Source: Gymnopilus junonius (Eukaryota > Basidiomycota > Agaricomycetes > Agaricales > Galerinaceae). From it: a stretch of DNA of 64,000 bases. The stretch spans positions 38,581 to 102,580 of the forward strand of contig JADNYJ010000145.1 in NCBI GenBank assembly GCA_015501075.1, in the 5' to 3' direction. Position numbers and translations under genes: made by a program. Under the pieces are notes generated by a model. That model searched no databases, was not told where the DNA came from, and saw only the letters and a list, made by a program, of their open reading frames with translations. Of the stretch, positions 56,485-64,000 are shown piece after piece. Within the stretch, counting starts at the first letter, position 1. Each line of letters opens with the position of its first letter.

Positions 56485-59291
56485 CTAATTATTATAGGTA
56501 ACGACCACAGGGAATGGTAATTCGGGCCTTTCTTGAAGAAAGGCTTTTGCCTCGCTAGTGAGGTTGGCGTACCATGTCTTATCATAGAAATTCCTCGGAA
56601 GGCCCCTGATTGCGGGTCTGGTGCTCGCCTTCGCTCCTGGTAATCGAACTCGATCTCTAAAAGGGTTGCCAGGCTTGCAATTTCCGTAGCGGTTGTATCG
56701 GTTAAAATCATTGTCAATCATTTGGAGATAGGGAGTCAGTTCTTCGCTGCGCCAAGGGACTGATTTTATGACGTATTTGCGACCGGTGTCGGGGCTGCTT
56801 TCATCGGAACTCATGCCCCCTATACCAAGCTCGGTTGCAACTAGCCAGAGAAAATACCAAACATCATCCTTGGTTCCGTCGGTCTTTATCTGGTTTCCGT
56901 CTGTAATTGCTACACGAAGGTGTTTGAGCTGAGGTTCCCAATAGTAAGCGTCTTTCGTCCTAAGATAAACTGCTTCCACTTACATGTTTTCGCCTAGCAT
57001 TCCTTCTTTTACTCTTGAGCGTCACCCGGGTCGTCTCGGAATTGCGATGGTTAACTGCTGTCTTGTCCTCGCCTTCCTTTGGCTGCCATTTCTTCCACTC
57101 CCTCTTGAGGTTTGAGAAGTGCTGCCAAAATATCTCATATATGATAGGCCACTCTCTCTCTCTGAGCCGCAGCCTCGGCCCTTCCCGCTCAAAGAAATCG
57201 TCGAAAAATTTCTCGCCCAGATCCAAATTCCAAGCATGCTTCTTTTTGTAGGCGAAAAACAGTGCCAATGGGACAAGAGTTGGACCAGGACCTTCTCTTT
57301 CGGCGAATGCGTCCACCTTTTCTTTAGATGGCTGCGAAATCCATCGAATTTCTCTGTCGCACTTTATATTCAGCAAGGAATTCATGTGGCTCCTCACGGC
57401 GGCCTATTAAATCCATCAGCTCGCATCCATACTTTTGGGGAATTATCTCACCACTAATACGTTCCTCCTTGGGTCCGTATCTCGCTCAATCTGTTCCACG
57501 ATGATACCAGATACGTTCCTCTTTTTCTTTGATGCAGTAACCGGCGGCTTCGAGGTGTTCTGGCTTTGTACCGACATCACGATCTGGGTGATCGCCTCAA
57601 TTTGTTCCGTCGTTATGTTAAGTGATTGAAATGCGACATTCGGGGGTGGATTCGGGGTCGGATTGGCGGTATAAGACGTCTGAGGATCTATTTGTAATCG
57701 AGGACCAGCGCCCCCGACCAGCGCCCGCGGGGCCTTTGAAAATGGAGAATGGGTTTTGGAACCGAAGGTTGGCCATTGCCACGCATCTCCTATCATACAA
57801 TCAGCCACGGTTTTCCAGGATCTGGAAGTACTCACTTCCCCTGGGTCTTCATCATCTTCGTCTCCAGCATCTTCATCCTCGTCTCCACTATCGTCATCCC
57901 GCCAAAAACGTCTTCGTCTTCACTCAATGGCCCTTCGCGATACTTTTCTCTCCTCGCTTCTACGTGTCTCTCTTCTGTTTGCGCGCCCATGTCGACATCC
58001 TCGTCTTCGACCGCCTGCGGTACCTGAGCTGGCTCTTCATTTGGTTGCCCGCCCATGTTGATGTCTTGGCCCTTAAATGCCAGCGGTGCCTGGGTGAGCT
58101 CGGTGTGGTTGTTTGTATTGTTGGAAGGCGTCTCTACTTGATTAACATCTGCTGGAATATGGGAATCGCGCTGACTTGTATTGTGCAGAGTCGCGTTGGA
58201 CATCTCCGCTTCCACATGTGCTGCTTTCTCCTCAGCACCACTGGCCATGCGGACATCTCCATGCTGGAAATCATGGTCGGCGGAGCTGGTAAATGATTGG
58301 AGGTCAACCTGATTTGGCCGATCTCCTGGATTGTGAGTGTTGTCTGCGATCTTCTTTTCCAATTCATCCATTCGTGCTGCAAACGTGTCCCATTTTACCT
58401 TGTAATTGTCGACCTGTCGATTGTCAATCGTAATCTTAATCTGGATAGGCCGTATACAAATACCTGGGCTTGTAATTTCGCGATTTGTTCATCCTTCTCC
58501 TCGATAATTTTCCTTGTTGTCAAGTCCAGCTGTTCAATAAGGCGAGTTTTCTCGGTCGCCGCTTCCCTCGGGCGCATCCTAGGAGGCTGCACACCGGTGT
58601 TTTTCCTCGTGACTGTTCCTCGACTGGTGTTGCTTTCAGCTAGGCGCTTTCGGACCATAGGTACCTGGTCACGCGATAGAGATGTCTGGAATTGTGGAGG
58701 TGTGCTGGTCGGTTCTGGGACTGAACCCGACTGGGCCATGACTGGGGAAGGGAACTGAATCGGAGGCTGTATATTGGTCGGATTTGGTGGTGATGGGATA
58801 GAAGGCGAACTAGGATATTCACCCGGGATGGTATGCATCAGAGCTGCTGTTGTTTCTGGGGTTGGAGTAGGTTGAGAGGGAGAAGTCACTTGTTGTGATT
58901 GAGCATAGATAGACTCAAGGTCCATAGGCATTGGTACCGATGGCGTAGCTGGTGCAGCATTCACCTCCATGGTCGCTATCGACTGTTCTGCTGCCAAGGG
59001 GTGCATGAAAACATGAGCGCGTTGCAGTTCATGTCCCAAAGGACGAGGCACATAACGTGTGGCTGTGGCTGTGAATGCGGGGCACCTGGGTCCTAGGATT
59101 CATATTAGCCAGAACGAAAAATGTAATAATTTCAACAACACCTCTTCCTGTTGGGCAGACCTGTCCTCGACGATTTCCATTGGGATTTTTGGAATATCTT
59201 GATTCAATGGACCATCTTCAGTCATCGGAGTGTCTTGATTATTGCTTCGGGGTACCCGAAAATCGAAAAGAAAAGTGGGAACTTGGGGCAT
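56485..59291 (-). CDS. Unknown multi-exon protein of a conserved Agaricomycete type
   Basis: ATG 59291 (MPQVPTFLFDFRVPRSNNQD). Coding blocks on the minus strand: 59147-59291, 58460-59090, 57836-58371, 57443-57830, 56980-57397 and 56485-56970; splice sites between them are only partly resolved. N-terminal half disordered (Pro/Ser/Thr-rich), then a coiled coil (RLIEQLDLTTRKIIEEKDEQ), a second short coil (ITTEQIEAITQIVMSVQSQ) and a basic helical part (FWQHFSNLKREWKKW). The C-terminus holds LGIGGMSSDESS, VKSVPWRSEEL and the final IRGLPRNFYDKTWYANL, the GMSSDE...LP-x-x-FYD plan of a widespread, uncharacterised Agaricomycete family. At 56968-56976 the frame slips by one base, or a 24-nt intron must be assumed. 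Function unknown. Confidence 0.6.
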
Positions 59292-59823
59292 AGTATGTTT
59301 GCATTTTTCGTTCACCAATATGTTAATATCTATTTATCACACACTCATATTCTATTGTATATCAATTGAAAGCTATGATGATCGGAGTAAATTGCAATGT
59401 TATACCATATGGAATCTTCTCCGACTTCATACATATTCAATAATGTGGATAGCATAATAAAGTCTCCTCATTATCCTTGTCCTCCAAGCTCACTAATTGT
59501 GAAATCTTCAGCAAGTGAATAGTGCAAGGTGGCTACCTCTCCATACTAGTGCAACAATAATTCCCGATCATTTTGAAATGGAGTCTGTCGGCAATATGGA
59601 ATTCCCTTCCATTGCGTGATTTCTATCACAGTGTAACAATAATTCACCATCATTCGAGCTAGCTAAATTGATAAAAGTCCCTACATTGCTCAATTTCCAT
59701 CGCAACTTATTGTAGAACATAGACAATGTACATGGGTTATACAAATGAGTAGACATTGAACGTTTCCAGCCAAACCCCATCATCCACCTCGCCCTTCAAA
59801 GCTTCAACCCTTGAGTATCACAT
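59292..59823. promoter_or_regulatory. Divergent intergenic region
   Basis: Separates the minus gene starting at 59291 from the plus gene starting at 59824, so it should hold both promoters. AT-rich; no distinct motif stood out. No gene. Confidence 0.35.
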
Positions 59824-60407
59824 ATGCCTCGAAAAATTCCAATCCATGCTTCAAAGCGGGTGAGTAATTCTCAGACCAAGAAACATTTAAGTTATGGACT
59901 CACCAGTGTGTCAGGTCAAATATTTTGCATTCAGAGGAAGATTGTACCGCCAGAATGAAGATCGACCCTTTTTTGCCAATATCATGATCCAAGACACAGC
60001 TCCAAAACTGAAACAAATGCACAGCGCTTTCGGAGACATATTCCCCAGGTCGTACATCTATGACTACAGAGTGGTCATCCTTGAGGGCCGTAGCTCGCAT
60101 GAGTTTCAAATTTCGTGCAAGAAAACCATTGGTCTCGAATATAACAAGGTTCTTCAGAAATTGGGTGGCCAGTGGAATGGCGATATTGTTGTAATGAGGA
60201 TAGGAAAGAAAAATCCATCCAATCCGGTCGATATGGGCGGTAAAGACGCTGGAAGAGCGACTTCGCTGTCAAGAAGTGAGTACTTCAGTAGCCCAGCTGT
60301 ACCCTGGTTTCAAAGATACTTACTTTATGCCGTCCAGATTTTTGTCTTGCATAGATCAGTCAAGCCTAACGGTTGGGGCAGATCGCCTTTGCTTCCGAAG
60401 GCATTGA
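59824..60407 (+). CDS. Hypothetical small protein
   Basis: Exon 1 59824-59859 (MPRKIPIHASKR) joins at a GTGAGT donor to exon 2, 59915-60275, in phase, reading VKYFAFRGRLYRQNEDRPFF, FGDIFPRSYIYDYRVVILEG, LGGQWNGDIVVMRIGKKNP. A donor (A|GTGAGT) at 60276 leads to a probable last exon near 60355-60407. The result is about 150 residues, basic, beta-rich in appearance, with no signal peptide. I do not recognise the family. It is divergent from the 56485-59291 gene and convergent with 60954-61899. Confidence 0.5.
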
Positions 60408-60507
60408 GCACTGAGAATGATGAACAAATGAATATACCTGTACTTACTTTATAAATAATGGACAAGCCTCTGGAACGTTTAATCCTCTATTGCAAGGCCT
60501 AAGTGTC

Positions 60508-60825
60508 TTTCGATTTGGGCAACCAGATCGAAAAATTCGGCAGGGTACCATAGCGTGATCTGAGCAACCAGAACACGCCAGAGCACAGGTGGGTAGGGTA
60601 GGGGGTAGAGAGAGAGAGCTTCCTAAATGCGTCCAAGTGCACGTGCGAGTTTGTTGCCAAACACAACATGACTTGAACAACCAATCTGCATGCACGACCC
60701 ACTCGCCACCAAGGTTCCTTAAGATGTAGTTTATTTTGGTTGCCCAAAATAAACCTCATTTCTGGCAATCTCAAGAACAGCCGCTTCTTGGTAGGACGTC
60801 CTTTATTTTGGTTGCTCAAAATAAA
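60508..60825. repeat. GTTGC-loop hairpins, right cluster (four copies)
   Basis: 60508-60533: stem TTTCGATTTG/CAGATCGAAA, loop GGCAAC (GTTGCC on minus). 60553-60578: GCGTGATCTG/CAGAACACGC, one A-A mismatch, loop AGCAAC. 60729-60754: GTTTATTTTG/CAAAATAAAC, loop GTTGCC. 60802-60825: TTTATTTTG/CAAAATAAA, loop GTTGCT. The last two lie in a ~73-bp tandem repeat. All are between two convergent genes. A worn relative (TTGAACAACCAA) lies near 60675. Confidence 0.85.
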
Positions 60826-60953
60826 TCGCATTCCTTGTGATCTCAAGAGCAGCACTCCACTGTATGGATGTCAATTTGTTCTGTCGACTCAGCTTTGACT
60901 CAGCTTCTCTGTCGAGCTCCAAAATCATATATACAACAATCAAAAATGGGTAT

Positions 60954-61899
60954 CTACTTGGTCGCTCTCACTAAACCTTGCTTCGCATTGAGGACCATTT
61001 CACGATCTGAGTACTAATCAATATTATCTTGATATCTCTTGAGACGGATTCACTTACCCTGTCAATCTTTTCGGCAGTTTCTCTTCCTCTTGCATTTCGG
61101 GCTGTTTGAGAACTATTCTTGAGATAGGTCTTCAACATATTGTGCACCGGCCAATCATTGTCATAGTCCTCTATAAATTTGTACTCCTTTCGCACCTAAT
61201 TATCTGGTAAGCCTCAATTACTCTATGCGAAGCTTTAGTGACTGACCGCTTCTATAAGTCTATGCATTGCCTTCTTACTCTGGCTGTGATAGCTCCGGGT
61301 TGTGTCGAGTTTTTCCTTAGCCAACTTGGTGACAAGTTCCTTGTTGTTTGTTGAGACACGAATTCACTCATATGCTATGACTTACTTACTAGCACAGAAT
61401 TATATGTTCTCTGGTTCCATACCAAAGTCTTGAAAAGGTTATATCCACCGCGCCCAGGATGCGACGCTTCACCCTTTGGTTTTGAAATCAATCCATTACC
61501 GCCTTTCTCACTTTCACCAACCACCTCCCCACTTCCTTCACTCTCACTCTCCCCTGTATCCTCGTCCTCTGTCAGTGAACTAAGGGAGTCCAGCTCCATC
61601 TTTTCATCGAAAGCGACCCTATTTTCTCGTGCACTTGATGGCCCGGCCTCAGGTCTTGGAGTGGTTGCATGAACCTTCGGAGTACTAGCTTGTCTAGGAG
61701 TAGTCGCCCGCCTGGCAGGAGTTTCAGTCCGGAGTCGATTTTCTCCATTTTCAGGAGCAGGGGAATTGTCTCGTGTTTCTATATTTATAAACGGAAATTC
61801 CATTTGTGAAGTAATGGTCAGAGGAGCTGGAAAGACTTTGGGAGCAAACACAAGCCTGGATGTGATGAGCGGTAGATGATTTTCGATCTGGGCATCCAT
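60954..61899 (-). CDS. Hypothetical protein, 266 residues
   Basis: Four exons join in frame: 61390-61899, 61247-61339, 61058-61195 and 60954-61013, all with GT...AG introns of about 45-51 nt. Starts MDAQIENHLPLITSRLVFAP. N-terminal two thirds disordered with Thr/Pro/Ala repeats (TPARRATTPRQASTPK, ATTPRPEAGPSS) and an acidic serine-rich block (EDEDTGESESEGSGE). C-terminal third ordered: LKTLVWNQRTY-like entry, KELVTKLAKEKLDTTRSYHS, FIEDYDNDWPVHNMLKTYLK, ending LNAKQGLVRATK. The DY-x-x-x-WPV-x-x-ML segment resembles the end of other uncharacterised Agaricomycete proteins. No catalytic motif. No breaks, so probably expressed. Confidence 0.65.
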
Positions 61900-62093
61900 G
61901 GTACAGATTTATGAGTTTGGACACAATTTCAATGTACTTAAAGGCTGTCAAATCATTGTATTTCATAGTTATTGAATTCTTTTGTCCTTTCCCTAGTAAC
62001 GCCGAACACAACATGATGTGCATGATCGATCACACTTACCATTTTACGCACTTACTATATACGCACTACGCACTTCATTGCAAGTGTGTTGTC

Positions 62094-64000
62094 ATGGTCA
62101 GTCTCATAAACAATAAAGGTTCAGGACAATTACGGTCGTCCTGGGTCGAACTGGCAAGTAATCGAGTATTCGAGGCTAGCGATCCTGTGGAGTCGATAGC
62201 CTTTGACACAAAGACCTCTCGCCTTGCGATAACAAGTCATCACGGCCCATATTGCCATGTACAATATCGGTCGGAATGGTGAGTCCTAATGCTATCCTGA
62301 AATTATTCAATTCATTAGTGAAATATTTAGGAACAATGACAGAGTCGTGGTCAGCGAGATCTGATGAGAACAAAAAGGTTTGCATACCGCATTCAATTCA
62401 GTTCTATGATGGAGGGAGAAAGATTCTCATCTTTGTGCTTGAGACTGGAGAAATGTAAGGCAATTTTCATACTGCATCGGACAGATATATGGAGAATAAC
62501 TTGTGAAGGGTTTGCCGTGACGTCGAGACCTCTCAAGAGGATTTGGCGAAAGGTCCTGAAATCAGGGATGTGAGTATGGTCAACACATTTGTTTGGTAAT
62601 TACTAAGACAATGAAGTGGATATGCATCCATTTGTTCCTCGGGGAAGCTGTTACTTGTCAACAACTTATCAAAAGGCTTCGACTTGTACAACTTACCGTG
62701 CTCATTGCCCTCCTATACATTTATTATTCCAAGCAAGAAAAAGTGTGTTAAGGATGGGGCTTTTGCGGAGCAGGCTTCAGCGATTGTGTGCGGAAGTGAT
62801 CACGGCAAAGTCTACGTCTTCTCCATGTCATCATCCACTCCAATCCAAGTTTTGGTGCCTGCACGCAAAACAGTTGAGGTCCAGGCTATTGGGGTGTGTC
62901 ATGATACAATTTTACCAAAATTTTCTGAGAATTAGAGCAGACGACGACGACATCCGATGCTCACTTCATTGCAAGCGGCAGTTCTGCAGGGATGTCTGAG
63001 ATTACTGTATGGGAAAAACCGGTAAGAGATACTATATCCGGCCCGGTAATGGGTCAGTCTAGCACTTTTTACACCCATTGCTAGCCAGTATCTCAACGAA
63101 ATACGGGCAAACCTGTACCATTCGGTGACCTAGAATGCGAGTTATGTGAATATCTAATTTTTGGAGCTCTATGAGTAAACTATTGCAAGCAGTGAACATT
63201 TTCTGATGGAGAGTCCAAATTGGTCAGATCCCCGGTAACGGGTCAGACCTCTTTTTCTCGCTCGGTATTTGCGCTAAAAATCTGAAAAAATCACAGGAGA
63301 CTATTTACATCAAATAAATGTACCTTATAAATTTCAGGTTTTGGAGATCTCTTCTGAGTAGGCAATCTTGGTAACAAATTTCATCAGATTTAGGGCTTTG
63401 GCATGTGATCCACAGATAGTTGCAGAATTTGCACTACACAGGACCCTCTTCTGTGCCTCAAAATTTTTTTGAAGGACTCCTGTATACTATATCAAGTTTC
63501 AGGCGGTTTTATGCCTGTCAACGTTCATTGTATTTCAGTAGAGTGGCATCAAGTGCTCATTGCAGGTCAGATTTTTGCCAAGTGTCACAGTATTAAGAAA
63601 TTTACAACTTAATACCTCAAATTTTTGCGAACTTTAAACATTGATCCATATTCTGGTGATTTGACCCTATAAGTTGCAGCAGACCGCTTGCAAAAAGATT
63701 GAGAATTGGTCGAGCAATATGCATTTGACCCGTTTCTATATGTGACCCGTTACCGGGCCGGATACAGTATGCACGACAGACATCCAATATGTACTTATGA
63801 ATATAGATCAAAAAGGCGAAAGGTCATATCGACAATGATTCGAACAATGGAAGAGTGGCTACTCTCCTAAATTGTTTGTTAGTTCTCCTTCTGTTGCACT
63901 GGACTTCGGGATTCTGGATGCCTATTGCGTTACAGGTAAGTTGTATCAAATATGACCATAAAAAAAACCCACGCTTTGCAATAGGCTGCCACTCAAACCC
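62094..64000 (+). CDS. WD40-repeat protein with C-terminal membrane helix (partial, start uncertain)
   Basis: WD40-type blades are visible in order: RVFEASDPVESIAFDTKTSRLAI (62170), CIPHSIQFYDGGRKILIFVL (62385), LLVNNLSKGFDLYNLP (62645), KDGAFAEQASAIVCGSDHGKVYVF (62750) and AHFIASGSSAGMSEITVW (62955). After the intron occupied by the MITE, the exon from about 63805 reads NNGRVATLLNCLLVLLLLHW, a hydrophobic helix. Propeller plus tail anchor is common in an expanded Agaricomycete WD40 group; substrates unknown. Exons are small, with GTGAGT/GTAAG donors. One extra C near 62255 and one missing G near 62893 disturb the frame, as in PET8 and FMN1. The 5' end is not certain, and the 3' end lies beyond 64000 if the donor near 63935 is used. 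Confidence 0.65.
63032..63767. mobile_element. TA-flanked MITE in a WD40 intron (736 bp)
   Basis: Inverted ends CTATATCCGGCCCGGTAAT and CTGTATCCGGCCCGGTAAC, continuing GGGTCA, flanked by TA (63030-63031 and 63768-63769). A third GGTAACGGGTCAG lies inside at 63234. No coding capacity. It lies just after the intron donor CCG|GTAAGAGA. Confidence 0.85.

Noticed and set aside
57622..58296. Plus-strand 224-codon frame
   Set aside because: Shadow of the minus-strand gene at 56485-59291.

Overview
The window looks like nuclear DNA of a basidiomycete fungus, most probably an Agaricomycete. The genes carry many introns of about 45-70 nt with GT/GC...AG ends. The gene set (SMC6, a large MYND-finger protein, an F-box gene, the PET8-type carrier, riboflavin kinase, a WD40 protein with a C-terminal membrane helix) and the transposons (KDZ with its cysteine cluster, a DUF6729-like/exonuclease gene, a PIF1-like helicase, a tyrosine-recombinase retroelement, a Ty3/gypsy element) are typical of that group. 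Family assignments are from memory of the families; no database was searched.

Layout. 1-10.9 kb is a gene-bearing segment: SMC6 (minus, 3' end outside), a 960-bp hAT-like element with a perfect 8-bp target duplication, a tRNA-like SINE, an intact MYND gene (minus), a broken F-box gene (minus), then PET8 and FMN1 (plus), both broken by single-base indels. 11.8-20.2 kb is one Ty3/gypsy element bounded by ~284-bp LTRs and a perfect TGTGC duplication; all its genes are decayed. 20.3-30.0 kb holds a DUF6729-like gene that appears split by a younger DIRS/Ngaro-like element (gag, RT-RNase H, tyrosine recombinase). Short elements with CTGTAC termini and TA duplications sit in both. 30-47.7 kb is an AT-rich, CpG-poor transposon graveyard: a PIF1-like helicase (minus), a KDZ transposase (minus) split by a hAT-like MITE and by a GC-richer ~2.9-kb insertion full of perfect hairpins, and several other MITEs. 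47.7-51.2 kb holds decayed multicopy-type protein genes.

52.9-64 kb is again gene-bearing: a well-preserved 862-residue unknown protein (minus), an unknown multi-exon gene (minus), two small unknown genes (59.8-60.4 plus, 61.0-61.9 minus) and a WD40 gene (plus) that runs off the end and has a 736-bp element in an intron.

Themes. (1) In-frame stops in the transposon genes are very often TGA where the family has arginine, as expected from CGA to TGA change at methylated CpG. (2) Insertions are nested: in two cases removing the inserted element plus one target duplication restores the reading frame, and in a third it restores an ordinary small intron. (3) Nine short hairpins at 55.7-56.3 kb and 60.5-60.8 kb keep the same six-base loop, GTTGC(T/C/A), on at least four different but self-complementary stems. 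I do not recognise this family, and it is the most novel signal in the window. (4) PET8, FMN1 and the WD40 gene carry single-base indels, mostly in G or C runs, that could be assembly error.
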